A stretch of DNA of 64,000 bases from Pseudoxanthomonas sp. NC8 (GTDB lineage Bacteria; Pseudomonadota; Gammaproteobacteria; Xanthomonadales; Xanthomonadaceae). The position numbers and the translations under genes were made by a program. Under the pieces are notes generated by a model that ran no database searches, was not told the origin of the DNA, and worked only from the letters and a program-made list of their open reading frames with translations. This document shows, piece after piece, positions 50,036-60,998 of this stretch (position 1 is the stretch's first letter; each line of letters opens with the position of its first letter). The stretch covers positions 2,045,001-2,109,000 of the forward strand of contig CP060419.1 of assembly GCA_025232375.1 (NCBI GenBank), written 5' to 3'.

Positions 50036-50387
50036 CTACCTGTCATCGGCCTTGGTAGGCGAGCGCCGTTGCCACGCCAACCAGACGATCCCGAGGACCG
50101 CCAGCGGCCGCACGAACGACACCCAACCGGACAGGGCGAGGAAATGGTCCGCGATCATGCCTGCGCTCCACGCCAGCCACAGCGAGAACTCCAGAGCGGC
50201 ATGGCCGCGCCGCGCCAACCGCGAGGCACCGAACCGGAACGGCCAGCGCGCGAGCAGCGCCGGCGCAAAAAGCCTCGATAAGGCCCAGCAGGGCCAAGGC
50301 AGCGACCAGTACCGAAGCGCCCAGGATCGCCCTGTCCACATAGGCCGTCCATGCCGCGTCCATCCAGGAAGTTCCGGTTCCGTCCAT
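50036..50387 (-). CDS. Small membrane protein, unknown function (one frameshift)
   Basis: Starts MDGTGTSWMDAAWTAYVDRA with a helix ILGASVLVAALALLGLIEAF. After a break near 50277 (CCTCGATAAGGCC, a likely CCAGG error) it continues with FRFGASRLARRGHAALEFSL, WLAWSAGMIADHFLALSGWV and a last helix FVRPLAVLGIVWLAWQRR. About 117 residues and three helices. It resembles DUF1622-like or small DUF proteins of the methionine salvage region only loosely. It lies between the aminotransferase and omega-amidase genes and may be cotranscribed. Confidence 0.55.
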
Positions 50388-50418
50388 TGCCTTGCGCCTC
50401 CTTGCGCCTTCGGGGATG

Positions 50419-51578
50419 TCAGAGTCTGTTCAACCGCTCGATCGCCGCGTCCAGGGTCGCCTCGTTCTTGGCGAAGCACAGCCGCGCCAGACGCTGGCCT
50501 TCCGGCGGCTTCTCGTAGAACGGCGACAGCGGAATCGCAGCCACGCCCTTCTCCACCGTCAGCCATTTCACGAATTCGTGGTCCGGAAGGTCGCTGACCG
50601 CCGAATAGTCCACGAGCTGGAAGTAGCCGCCCGGCACCGGCAACGGCTTCAGCCGCGTGCCCAGCAGCTGCTCGCGGAAGCGGTCGCGCTTGGCCTGTAG
50701 TAGAACGCGCCGAGCTGCTCGTCGTGTTCCGGTTCGTCGCGGATCATCGCGGCGAACGCGTGCTGGGCCGGGGCGAACGTGCAGAACACGTTGTACTGGT
50801 GGACCTTGCGGAACTCGGCGCTCAACGCCGGCGGCGCGATCGCGTAGCCGATCTTCCAGCCGGTGCAGTGGTAGGTCTTGCCGAAGCTGGAGACCACGAA
50901 CGCGCGCTCGCGCAGCTCCGGCCAGCGCAGCACCGACTCGTGGCGGCGGCCGTCGAACACGATGTGCTCGTAGACCTCGTCGGAGATGAGCAGGATACCG
51001 GTGCCGCGCAGCAACCCGGCCAGCGCCTGCATGTCGTCGGCCGAGAACATGGCCCCCGACGGATTGTGCGGGCTGTTGATCATCAGCAGGCGCGTCTTCG
51101 GGGTGATCGCCGCGCGCACCCGTTCCCAGTCCACGGCAAAGGTCAGCGGATCCAGCGGCACATGCACCGCGCGCGCGCCGGCCAGGTCGATCGCCGGTTC
51201 GTAGCAGTCGTAGGCCGGGTCGAGCACCACCACTTCCTCGCCCGGGCGCACCACCGCGTGGATCGCGTTGAAGATCGCCTCGGTCGCGCCGCTGGTCACG
51301 GTGACCTCGGCGTCAGGATCGACCTGCGCGCCGTAGCAGCGCAGCGCCTTGCCGGCGATGGCCTGGCGCAGCACCGGCACGCCGGTCATCGGCGCGTACT
51401 GGTTGTGGCCGGCACGCATGGCCGCGTCCAGTTCGTCGACCAGCCGCTGCGGCACCGCGAAATCCGGGAAACCCTGCCCCAGGTTCACCGCGCCGTGCTC
51501 GGCGGCCAGCTGCGACATCACGGTGAAGATGGTGGTGCCCACCCTGGGCAGTTTGGTCGACGGGGTCTGCAGCGGCAT
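50419..51578 (-). CDS. Methionine aminotransferase, YbdL type (one frameshift)
   Basis: Class I PLP aminotransferase that transaminates ketomethiobutyrate in methionine salvage. Begins MPLQTPSTKLPRVGTTIFTV with MSQLAAEHGAVNLGQGFPDF. Other landmarks are VTVTSGATEAIFNAIHAVVR, LLMINSPHNPSGAMFSADDM, ILLISDEVYEHIVFDG and the PLP lysine in FVVSSFGKTYHCTGWKIGYA. The HCTGWKIGY form is the YbdL/KAT II variant. The break near 50690 is in a run TAGTAG that replaces an expected AAGCG-like stretch. The end AFYQAKRDRFREQLLGTRLK then PVPGGYFQLVDYSA is normal. Confidence 0.9.
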
Positions 51579-51647
51579 CGGGGTTCCGGCGTGGGGTTGC
51601 TGGGACCGCGGAGTGTACGCAATGGCGGTGGCCGGCGATGATGGGCC

Positions 51648-52150
51648 ATGGCGCAAAACAGCATTCCCCGTGCGGCACCGGCCACGGCCTCGCTGCTGTC
51701 CGCCTACCTCGCCGCCCGCTACCGGGTGCGCATGGACGATGGCACCTGGCTGGAGCTGGAGATCGGCCGGCCGGCGCCCGCGGCGCTGGAACGGTCGCTG
51801 CCGGCGGCGGGCTTCACCTGGTCAGCGCCTGCAACCCGCAGTCGATCGCGTTGGCGCCTGCCGCCAACGCCGCTGCCGACGCCACGTTGCGGTGGGAACT
51901 CGAGGCGCTCGGGCTGGTAAGGCGGCGCAGCGTCGCCAGCGATGCCGACGCACGCTGGGAAGAGCCGGGCTGGCTGGTGGCCGGGCTGGACGCCGCGGCG
52001 GCCGACGCCCTTGCCCGCCGCCATGGACAGGCCGCCATCCTGCACTGGCGGCAGGGCGAGCCGGTGCGGCTGCGGATGTACCGCGCGCGTCCGGAGGGGC
52101 ACGGCGAGCACCGCTGGGTCGACTGGATGGATGCTCCGCCCCCGTCGTAG
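51648..52150 (+). CDS. DUF3293 domain protein (one frameshift)
   Basis: About 166 residues. It starts [20 protein letters not shown] with LAARYRVRMDDGTW, then after a break near 51815 (ACCTGG for ACCCTGG) LVSACNPQSIALAPAANAAA, ADATLRWELEALGLVRRRSV, WEEPGWLVAGLDAAAADALA and RRHGQAAILHWRQGEPVRLR. The order A-Y-x-x-T-x-Y, T-x-x-NP-x-S, E-x-x-G-x-x-G... and FxQ-x-A-x-x-W corresponds to DUF3293. The function is unknown. It is divergent from the aminotransferase gene with about 70 bp between. Confidence 0.8.
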
Positions 52151-52206
52151 CGCCGGCCCGCAGCCGCGACCGGCCAGCACACCGGCGACGGGGCTTCCTG
52201 CGCCGC

Positions 52207-52530
52207 TCAGGCGCTGGCGAACAGCTGCCCGGGACGCCGCACGCACACCCCGCCGTTCCAACGCCCGCCGGAGTGCTCGGTGACGTGTACCGACAGGTGG
52301 TAGTAGTCGCGGTCGGCGCCGAACGAGGCGGTCATCTCGTAGTGCCAGCCGGGGATCCCGGAGGCCGGCACGGGAATGCCCTGCCAGCCGAGGGCGCGCA
52401 TCGCCTCGCGCACGTCCACGCTCACCGTATAGCTGCGGTCGAATGCGTCGTGCCGCAGGTCCAATGCCCACGCGGGCATCATGGCAACGGCGGTGGCGAG
52501 GAGCGTCGCTTTCAGTGCGGTCGTGTTCAT
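52207..52530 (-). CDS. Small secreted protein, unknown function
   Basis: 107 residues. It starts MNTTALKATLLATAVAMMPA with cleavage after WA, then RHDAFDRSYTVSVDVREAMR, ALGWQGIPVPASGIPGWHYE and YYHLSVHVTEHSGGRWNGG. Aromatic and His-rich, with one Cys (GVCVRRP). No family is recognised. It is separated from the response regulator by about 130 bp and is on the same strand. Confidence 0.6.
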   Translation of the reverse strand: MNTTALKATLLATAVAMMPAWALDLRHDAFDRSYTVSVDVREAMRALGWQGIPVPASGIPGWHYEMTASFGADRDYYHLSVHVTEHSGGRWNGGVCVRRPGQLFASA

Positions 52531-52660
52531 CGGAAGCCTCCCGTCGCGTGGGGTCCGGCGGTGGATGCACGATGCGCGCATCCCCGCATCGGCGCTACCG
52601 TGTTGCGGCCAGTGGTGCGGTGCGCGCGCCGAAGCGTGCGCTGCGGGCCGCGCCGGCAGG

Positions 52661-53526
52661 TCAGACCAGCAGCTGGAGCTTGTCGCGATGGCTGCGCGAG
52701 AGCTTGAGTTCCTGGCCGCAGTCCAGCCGCAGGTAGCCTTCGCCGTTGTTGTGCGGACGCAGTTCCACCACCCGCCGCGCGTTGACGATCGTGGAGCGGT
52801 GGATGCGCGGGAAGCGCCGCGGGTCGAGCTGGCGCTCCAGCTCGCGCAAGGTGGCGCGCAGGATCAGGGTGCGGCCCTGCGGGCCCTCGCCATCGGTATG
52901 GATGCACATGTAGTCGCCGGCCGCGTCGATCCAGCGGATGCTGGACAGCTCCACCTTCACCGTGCGCAGCCCGTCGCGCACCGCCAGCCGGTCGTCGCGG
53001 CGCAACTGCTCCAGCGCGTCCGCGCGCAACGCCTCGTCCAGCGACAGCGGCGGCCGCCCGCTCAGTTCGCCCAGCAGGCCCAGCAGTCGCGCGCAATGGC
53101 CGCGCGAGGCGCGCTGCGAGTGCTCCTCGCGCACCCGCTCCAGCGCCTGCGCCAGGCGCCCCTCCTCCACCGGCTTGAGCAGGTAGCCGGTCGCCGCGGC
53201 CTCGAAGGCGCGGATCGCGTAGTGGTCGTAGGCGGTGACGAACACGACCAGCGGCATCGACCCGGCGGGGATCTGGCGCAGGGTCTCGAAGCCGTCGATC
53301 CCGGGCATCTGCACATCCATAACACCAGGTCCGGGCGGTGCCGATGGATGCCGTCGATCGCCGCGGCGCCATCGCCGTACTGGCCGACGATCTCCACATC
53401 CGGATGCGCGGTAAGGCGGATCTCCAGCCCGCGCCGGGCCAGCGGTTCGTCGTCGACGACCAGCGCGCGCAAGCGGACGACGCCCGTGTCGCCGGTAGTG
53501 CCGTCGCTGGCGGGGGCCCGGCCCAT
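52661..53526 (-). CDS. LytTR-family response regulator (AlgR/LytR type, one frameshift)
   Basis: Receiver domain ALVVDDEPLARRGLEIRLTA with the phosphoacceptor in LVLMDVQMPGIDGFETLRQI and KPVEEG Lys. The C-terminal LytTR DNA-binding domain reads LAVRDGLRTVKVELSSIRWI, DAAGDYMCIHTDGEGPQGRT and FPRIHRSTIVNARRVVELRP. The break near 53322 (CATAACACCAGG for an expected CATCAGCACCAGG-like string) is minor. It belongs with the next gene upstream, a LytS-type kinase, two bases away. Confidence 0.9.
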
Positions 53527-53527
53527 C

Positions 53528-54615
53528 TCAGTCCAGCGCCCCGGCGGCGGTCTCGAACGGCAGCCGCAAGGCGACCTCCAGCCCGCGCTCGCGGTTGTGC
53601 ACGGAAAAGCCGCCGCCGGCGCCGTACAGCACCTGCAGCCGCTCGCGCGTGTTGTGCAGGCCGACGCCCTTGCCTTCGGGCAGCTGGTCGCCTTCCAGCG
53701 CGGCGCAGCCCGGGCCGTCGTCGATCACCCGCAGCACCAGCTGGGTGCCGTCGCGGCGGGCTTCGATGCGCAGCAGCCCGCCCTGCACCTGCCGGGCCAC
53801 CGCGTACTTGATCGCGTTCTCCACCAGCGGCTGCAGCAGCAGGCTCGGCAGCAGCGCGCGCCAGCAGTCCTCGGCGATATCGGTCTCCACGCGCAGGCGC
53901 TCGGCGAAGCGGGTCTTCTCGATGTCCAGGTAGAGCGTGAGCGCGTCGAGTTCCTGGCGCAGCGTGACCCGCTGCATCGGATCGTTGTCGAGCGAATGGC
54001 GCAGGAACGCCGACAGCCCCTGCACCATCCGGTTGGCGGTGCCGGTGTCGCGATCCAGGATCAGCGTGGAAATCGCGTTGAGCGTGTTGAACAGGAAATG
54101 CGGATTGAGCTGGTAGCGCAGCATCTTCAGCTGTGCCTGGTGGGCCATGGTGCGCGCGGCCAGCGCCAGCCGTGCCTCGTCCTGCATCTGCCGGTAGAAC
54201 TTCACGCCCAGGTACAGGCCGACCCAGGCCAGCACCACGTAGATGTAACCCAGCGCGTAGGCCACGGCGGCGGTGCGGTTGGCCGGGGCGCAGGTCGGGC
54301 AGAACTCCAGCAGCATCGCCCGCGAAGTCATGTCGATGACCGCCGAGCTGGCCAGCACCGGCACCACCAGCACCGCCAGCAGCCGGCCCGGCGACAGGCC
54401 CCAGCACGCACGCATCAGGTAGCGCAGGCTGGGGTGACCAGCGCGCCGGTGGTGGCTGCGGTGAACGGCACCACCCAGTAGCCACCCGGCTTGCCGTGGG
54501 CCACCGCGGTCAGCATGCCCAGCGCGAAGTACGCGGCCCAGCCCGCCAGGTGCAGGACCCAGAACAGGTGGTGGCGCGGCGCGGCCAGCGGATGGGTCGA
54601 GGAAGCGATCGCCAT
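53528..54615 (-). CDS. LytS/YehU-type sensor histidine kinase (one frameshift)
   Basis: Membrane kinase with about four N-terminal helices ([60 protein letters not shown]). The His_kinase domain is of the LytS class: [20 protein letters not shown] with AISTLILD (phospho-His in NPHF), and the ATPase [20 protein letters not shown] and [22 protein letters not shown]. The break near 54435 is GGGGTGACCAG for GGGGTGACCAG plus one base. Signal unknown. It forms a two-component system with the LytTR regulator. Confidence 0.9.
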
Positions 54616-54941
54616 CGGAAAACAAGCGCTCGGCGGACCGGGGGCCCGGTCAGCAGGATGCTACGCCTCGACCGCCTCCGCCCGTCACGGTTGGCCGCAG
54701 CCCAGGCTCGGCTCGGCGCAAACCCGGTGGATGGTGCGCACGCGCAGGACGGGCTGCGGCCTGGCGAGCGCGCATTGCCGGACCGTGGCGAGCACTGCTT
54801 CGCGGCCGCGGCGCGGTGCATCGGCTGCCAGCTTCAACGCACGGTCCAGCCTGCGCTCGCCGCCGGAGCCGCCCTGGCATCCCCGTACCCTCCCCGCTCC
54901 CGCCGGCACCGCTCCCGGCCCCGCCGCTACAATGCGCGCCG
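54616..54941. other. Divergent intergenic region before the ccm operon
   Basis: 326 bp between the kinase (minus) and ccmA (plus). No supported gene. CGCTACAATGCGCGCC just before ccmA (TACAAT at 54927-54932) looks like a -10 element ten to fifteen bases before the start, which would make the ccm message nearly leaderless. Confidence 0.45.
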
Positions 54942-55587
<646 letters not shown>

Positions 55588-55591
<4 letters not shown>

Positions 55592-56278
55592 ATGCCATGC
55601 CCAGCCTGCTGCAGGCCGGCCGCGCCCTGCTCCTGCGCGACCTGCGCCTGGTCTGGCGGCGTCGCGGCGACGCGCTGCAGCCGGCCCTTTTCGCACTCCT
55701 CGTGGTGGTGATGTTCGCCCTCGCCCTCGGTGGCGGCAGGCAGGTGCTGCGCGATTTCGTCGCCCCGTACGCGATCTGGGTGGCGGTGCTGCTGGCAGGC
55801 CTGCTCTCGCTGGACAGCCTGTTCCGCGGCGATGCCGAGGACGGCTCGCTGGAACAGTGGGTGCTGGCGCCGGTGCCGCTGGCCTTGGCTGGTGGCGGTA
55901 CGCACCTTCGGCCACTGGCTGACCACCGCGGTGCCGTTGCTGCTGGTGGTGCCGGTGCTGGGCGAGTTCCTGTACCTGCCGCACGCGCAGCTGCCGCTGC
56001 TGATGCTGACCCTGCTGCTGGGCACGCCGGTACTGAGCCTGCTCGGCGCGGTGGTCGCGGCGCTGACCGTGGGCCTGAAGCGCTCCGGCATCCTGGTCGC
56101 CCTGCTGGCACTGCCGCTGTACGTGCCGGTGCTGGTATTCGGCGCCGGCAGCGTGGCCGCCTCCGCGCAGGGGCTGGACGCCAGTGGTGCGCTGCTGCTG
56201 ATGGCGGCGATGCTGGTGGCCTCGGCGGTGCTGGCGCCGCTGGCGGCGGCGGCGGCGATCCGGATCGCGCAGGGCTGA
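55588..56278 (+). CDS. ccmB: CcmB, heme exporter membrane subunit (frameshift pair)
   Basis: Six-helix partner of CcmA: LLRDLRLVWRRRGDALQPAL with FALLVVVMFALALGG, then FVAPYAIWVAVLLAGLLSLD and SLFRGDAEDGSLEQWVLAPV, the family signature (D-x-E-DGSLEQ). The break near 55885-55890 (GCCTTGGCTGGTGG) and a repair giving PLALAWWVAVRTFGHWLTTA restores the third helix. TAA/TGA at 56276. Confidence 0.93.
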
Positions 56279-56483
56279 GACCTTGCGCACGACCGTCGCC
56301 CGCTCCAGCCCCGCGCGCCCCCGACGATGAACGCCCTGAACGGGGTGGACACTTTGACCCGTCTGTTCGCTTGGCCGCGGGGGCGAGTCTGGAAGAATGC
56401 CCCGATACCTGTACCTTGAGCCTGTCCGGCCCGTTCGCCCCACGACCGGCCGGCGCCAACCCGCGAGCGACGCGACTTTTCCC

Positions 56484-57234
56484 ATGAACCCGGTGATCCG
56501 CTGGTTCCACCTCCTCGGCTCGCCGCCGTACTTCGACCGCTTCGCGGCACGCTGGGCGCCGTGGTGCTGGGCTGCGGCCCTGCTGGCCCTGTCGGTGGGC
56601 GCCTTGGCTGGCGCTGTTCCACGTGCCGGCCGACTACCAGCAGGGCGACAGCGCCCGCATCCTCTACATCCACGTGCCATCGGGCTGGATGAGCATGTTC
56701 GTGTTCGCGCTGATGGCGCTGTACGCGGCCATCGCCTGGTCTGGCGGATCAAGCTGTGCGAGATCCTTGGCCATGGCCTGCGCGCCGGTCGGCGCGGCCT
56801 TCACCATCATCACCTTGGCCACCGGCTCGATCTGGGGCAAGCCGATGTGGGGCACCTGGTGGGACTGGGACCCGCGCCTGACCACCGAGCTGATCCTGCT
56901 GTTCCTGTACCTGGGCGTGATCGGCCTGTACCACGCCGGCGACGACCGCCGCGCCTCGGCCCGCGCCGCCGGCCTGCTGGCGATCGTCGGCGTGGCCCTG
57001 CTGCCGGTGATCCGCTATTCGGTGGAATGGTGGGACTCGCTGCACCGGGGCCAGACCATCCGCGTGTTCGGCCAGTCCAGCCTGGACGCGAGCATGATGG
57101 CGCCGCTGTGGTGGATGGTCGCCGGTACCAAGTTCTGGTTCGCCGGCTCTCTGCTGTCGCGCGCCCGCGCCGACAACCTGCGCCGCGAGTCCGGCAAGGA
57201 CTGGGTGCGCGCGCTGGCCGGGGACGCCGCATGA
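56484..57234 (+). CDS. ccmC: CcmC, heme-handling protein (frameshifts)
   Basis: Loads heme onto CcmE. Contains [20 protein letters not shown] (periplasmic His), the WWD domain [20 protein letters not shown] and [20 protein letters not shown] (second heme His). Breaks at 56602 (CCTTGG, giving [14 protein letters not shown]) and near 56742. The 205 bp between ccmB and ccmC hold no gene. TGA overlaps ccmD ATG. Confidence 0.93.
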
Positions 57235-57404
57235 GCTACCTGCCCTACGTGATCGGCGCCTACGTGGTGTTCGCGCTGGCGTTCCTGTGGGATTTCCTCG
57301 CCCCGCACCTGCAGGTGCGGCGCGAACTGCGTGCCGTGCGCCTGCGTGCGCGGCGCGAACGCAAGCCGGCCGGGTCCGACCCGGCCGCGGAGTTGAGTCG
57401 ATGA
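57231..57404 (+). CDS. ccmD: CcmD
   Basis: 57 residues with one helix, [20 protein letters not shown], followed by a basic tail [19 protein letters not shown]. The Tyr/Asp arrangement around the helix is the CcmD pattern. It helps release holo-CcmE from CcmABC. Both ends overlap neighbours by ATGA. Confidence 0.9.
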   Translation: MSYLPYVIGAYVVFALAFLWDFLAPHLQVRRELRAVRLRARRERKPAGSDPAAELSR

Positions 57405-57865
57405 ATCCTGTCCGTCGCCGTCGCCTGCTGTTCGTGGCGCTGCTGGTGCTCGCTTCGGGCATCGCCACCGCGCTGGTGGCCATGGCCCTGCAGCGCAACG
57501 TCGCCTACCTGTACACACCGGCAGAAGTGCTGCGCGGCGACGCCGGCGAGCATGCCCGCTTCCGCCTCGGCGGCATGGTCGAGAAGGGCTCGTTCCAGCG
57601 CACCACCGGTTCGCTGGACGCAAGCTTCCGTGTCACCGACGGCGACGCGCAGCTGCCCGTGTCCTACACCGGCATCCTCCCCGACCTGTTCCGCGAGGGT
57701 AAGGCGGTGGTCGCCACCGGGCGCATGGACAACGGCGTGTTCGTCGCCGAGAACGTACTGGCCAAGCACGACGAGACCTACATGCCGAAGGAAGTGGCCG
57801 ACAAGATGGGCAAGGCCCACCAGAAGCACGACGTGCAGGCGCCGCCGGCCGGAGCCACGCCTTGA
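57401..57865 (+). CDS. ccmE: CcmE, periplasmic heme chaperone
   Basis: Intact 154 residues. Basic N-terminus and one anchor helix ([20 protein letters not shown]), then the OB fold [51 protein letters not shown] and the covalent heme-binding His in [14 protein letters not shown] (HxxxY). Confidence 0.96.
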   Translation: MNPVRRRRLLFVALLVLASGIATALVAMALQRNVAYLYTPAEVLRGDAGEHARFRLGGMVEKGSFQRTTGSLDASFRVTDGDAQLPVSYTGILPDLFREGKAVVATGRMDNGVFVAENVLAKHDETYMPKEVADKMGKAHQKHDVQAPPAGATP

Positions 57866-57937
57866 CGGGGTCGATGCCGGCCCCCGTGGGCCGTGGCCTG
57901 GAGACACCCGCCGCCGGCCGTTCCCATGGAACCGGCG

Positions 57938-58000
57938 ATGCTGCCTGCCACTTCATGGGAGGCAGCGATGCTGCCTGTCACTCCAGCGGGGGCAGCCATG
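57938..58000 (+). repeat. Three in-frame 30-bp repeats with start codons before ccmF
   Basis: ATGCTGCCTG occurs at 57938, 57968 and 57998, exactly 30 bp apart, each preceded by GGC(A)GC. Read in the ccmF frame they give MLPATSWEAA, MLPVTPAGAA and then MLPEFGQ. The third ATG is the normal start of CcmF. Confidence 0.8.
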
Positions 58001-59921
58001 CTGCCTGAGTTCGGCCAGATCCTGCTGCTGGTCGCCCTGCTGGTCGCCCTGCTCCAGGCCGTACTGCCGCTGGCGGGCGCACAGAGGGGGCACGCAGGCT
58101 GGATGGCGGTGGCGCGTCCGGCCAGCTTCGCCCAGCTGCTGCTGGTGGGCGGCGCCTTCGCGATCCTGACCTTGGTCCTTCGTGCACCAGGACTTCTCGG
58201 TCAGGTACGTGGCGGTCAATTCCAACTCGCTGCTGCCACTGGTCTACCGCTACACCGCGGTATGGGGTTCGCACGAGGGTTCACTGCTGCTGTGGACGCT
58301 CATCCTGTCCTGCTGGAACGCCGCCGTGGCCCTGTTCTCGCGCCGGCTGCCGCAGGTGGTGGTGGCGCGCGTGCTCGGCGTTCTGGGCATTGTCGGTTTC
58401 GGCTTCCTTGCCTTCCTCGTCTTCACCTCCAATCCGTTCACCCGGCTGCTGCCGGCGCCACTGGAAGGCCAGGACCTCAATCCGCTGCTGCAGGACCCGG
58501 GGATGATCATCCATCCGCCGATGCAGTACGTGGGCTGGGCCGGGTTCTCGGTACCGTTCGCCTTCGCCATCGCCGCGCTGCTCGATGGGCACGTGGATGC
58601 GCGCTGGCTGCGCTGGACACGGCCGTGGACGAACGTGGGCTGGGCGTTCCTGACCGTGGGCATCGGCCTGGGCAGCTGGTGGGCGTACTACGAACTGGGT
58701 TGGGGCGGCTGGTGGTTCTGGGACCCGGTGGAGAACGCGGCGTTCATGCCCTGGCTGGTCGGCGCGGCGCTGATCCATTCGCAGGCGGTGACCGAGAAGC
58801 GCGGCAGCTTCGCCGGCTGGACCCTGCTGCTGGCGATCGCCGCGTTCTCGCTGTCGCTGATGGGCACTTTCCCATGGTCCGCTCCGGCGTACTGACCAGC
58901 GTCCACGCGTTCGCCGCCGATCCTGCGCGCGGCCTGTTCATCCTGGTCTTCCTCAGCGTGGTCATCGGCGGCTCGCTGCTGCTGTACGCGCTGCGCGCCG
59001 GACGGCTGGCGCCCGGCGCCGGCTTCCAGCCGGCCTCGCGCGAGACCCTGCTGCTGCTCAACAACCTGCTGCTGGCCAGCGCCTGCGCGATGATCCTGCT
59101 CGGCACGCTGTATCCGCTGATCGCCGACGCGCTGGAGCTGGGCAAGATCTCGGTCGGCCCGCCCTACTTCAGCCTGCTGTTCTTCGTGCTGATCGCGCCG
59201 CTGGTGGCGCTGGTCCCGTTCGGTCCGCTGGCCCGCTGGCAGCGCGACCAGCCCTCGCGCGTGCTGGCGATGCTGTTGCCGTGGCTGGGCGTCGCCGCCG
59301 GCCTGGGCGTGGCCGCGTACTTCACCGCGCCGCAGGGCCAGTGGAAGACCGCGCTGGGCGTGGCCGGCGCGGCCTGGGTCGGCCTGGGCACGGCGCGCTT
59401 CGTCTGGAGCCGGCTGCGCAATGGTGGACGCATGACCGCCGAGATGTGGGGCATGACCCTGGCCCACGTCGGCATCGGCATGTTCGTGGCCGGTGCGCTG
59501 CTGGTGGAAGCCCAGAACACGCAGCGCGAGGTCGCGCTCAAGCCGGGCCAGTCGCTGCAGGTGGGCCGCTACTCCGTCGAGTTGGGGCGTGGACGAGTCC
59601 CGGGGCCCGAACTACCTGTCCGACCGCGGCCATGTGCAGGTGCGGCGCGACGGCCGTGAACTGGCGCTGCTGCACCCGGAGCGGCGCACCTACGCCAGCG
59701 GCGGCCAGGTGATGACCGAGGCCGGCATCCGCCCGGGCGCCACCGCCGACGTCTACGTGGCGCTGGGCGAATCGCTCGGCGACGACGCGTGGGCGGTGCG
59801 CGTGCACATCAAGCCCTTCGTCCGCTGGATCTGGGTCGGCGCGCTGCTGATGGCGCTGGGCGGTATGGTGACCGCCGCCGATCGCCGCTTCCGCCGACTC
59901 CCTGAGGCGCCATCCACATGA
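57998..59921 (+). CDS. ccmF: CcmF, cytochrome c heme lyase subunit (frameshifts)
   Basis: Large heme-lyase membrane protein. Key parts: [20 protein letters not shown], after repair [40 protein letters not shown], the WWD domain [40 protein letters not shown] with [18 protein letters not shown], and the C-terminal [16 protein letters not shown]. Breaks at 58170 (CCTTGG for CCTGG), near 58873 and near 59590. ATG 57998 is the conserved start, but two further in-frame ATGs upstream (57938, 57968) could give 10 or 20 extra residues. Confidence 0.95.
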
Positions 59922-59931
59922 GAGCGTGCGC

Positions 59932-60520
59932 ATGAATACTCCCGAGACGGGTCAGACCGGCCCGAAGCAGGGCTTGCCCGTGGTCGCCGTGGTCATCGGC
60001 GCGCTGTTCTTCATCGGCCTGCTCGGGCTGATGCTGTACGGGGTGATGCGCTCTGGCGATGCCGACCGCGACGTGCTGCCCTCGGTACTGATCGGCAAGC
60101 CGGCCCCCGATTTCGCCCTGCCGGTGCTGCACGATCCGTCGATCACGGTGACCGCCGCGAAGCTGCGCGGCGCGCCCTACCTGCTCAATGTCTGGGGCAG
60201 CTGGTGCGTGGGCTGCCGCGAAGAACACCCGGTGCTGACCCGGTTCGCCGAAACCCGGCGGGTGCGCGTGGTCGGCTACAACTGGAAGGACGAGCCGGCC
60301 GATGCGCTGCACTGGCTCGAGCAGTTCGGCAATCCGTTCTTCGTCGTGCTCGCCGACCGGGAAGGCCGCTACGCACTGGATTGGGGGTGACCGGGGCTCC
60401 GGAGACCTTATGGTCGATGGCAGCGGCATCGTCCGCTGGAAATACACCGGCCCGCTCACCGACGAGGTGGTGAGTTCCGAGCTGTTGCCGGCGCTGGAAC
60501 AGGTGGAGCGCGCACGGTGA
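59932..60520 (+). CDS. ccmG: CcmG/DsbE, thiol reductant for cytochrome c maturation (frameshifts)
   Basis: Membrane-anchored thioredoxin: helix VVAVVIGALFFIGLLGLMLY, then IGKPAPDFALPVLHDPSITV, active site NVWGSWCVGCREEHPVLTRF (WCVGC) and VVGYNWKDEPADALHWLEQF, GNPFFVVLADREGRYALDWG. Breaks near 60385 (a missing G in TGGGGGG) and at 60406-60413 (CCTTATGG for TTCCTGG). The end is VDGSGIVRWKYTGPLTDEVV. Confidence 0.94.
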
Positions 60521-60998
60521 CGCAGCGCCTGCGCGGATTGCTGCTGGTCGTACTGGCCGCGCTGGCCGCGGTCTGTGCGCATGCCGAACCGGTCAGCGAT
60601 CCCACGCCGCCGCGGTTCACCGACGCGGCCGAGGAAGTCCGCTTCCATGCGCTGACCGCCGAGCTGCGCTGCGTGATGTGCCAGAACCAGTCGCTGGCCG
60701 ATTCCAACGCGCAGATCGCCCAGGACATGCGCCGCGAAGTGCTTGAACTGATGCGTAAGGAAAATCCGACGCGCAGGTCAAGCAGTTCCTGGTCGACCGC
60801 TATGGCGAGTTCGTGCTGTACCGGCCGAAGGTCGGCGCCAGCACCTGGCTGCTGTGGTTCGGTCCGGGCCTGGTCCTGCTCGGCGGCGCCGTGCTGGTAT
60901 GGCGCATCGTGCGCCGCCGCGCCGCCGCCGCGCCGGCACGCGCGGATGCGGCCGCGGGCAAGGACGATGGCGACGATCAGGGAGAGCAGGAATGGTGA
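60517..60998 (+). CDS. ccmH: CcmH/CcmL, apocytochrome thiol reductant (one frameshift)
   Basis: Signal peptide GLLLVVLAALAAVCAHA, then FTDAAEEVRFHALTAELRCV, the family motif LRCVMCQNQSLADSNAQIAQ with DMRREVLELM (CxxC), then after a break near 60765 VKQFLVDRYGEFVLYRPKVG and an anchor helix WLLWFGPGLVLLGGAVLVWR. Overlaps ccmG and ccmI. Confidence 0.94.

Noticed and set aside
52481..54481. 666-codon open frame on the + strand
   Set aside because: It is the antisense of the LytTR regulator and LytS kinase genes, both of which have clear motifs.
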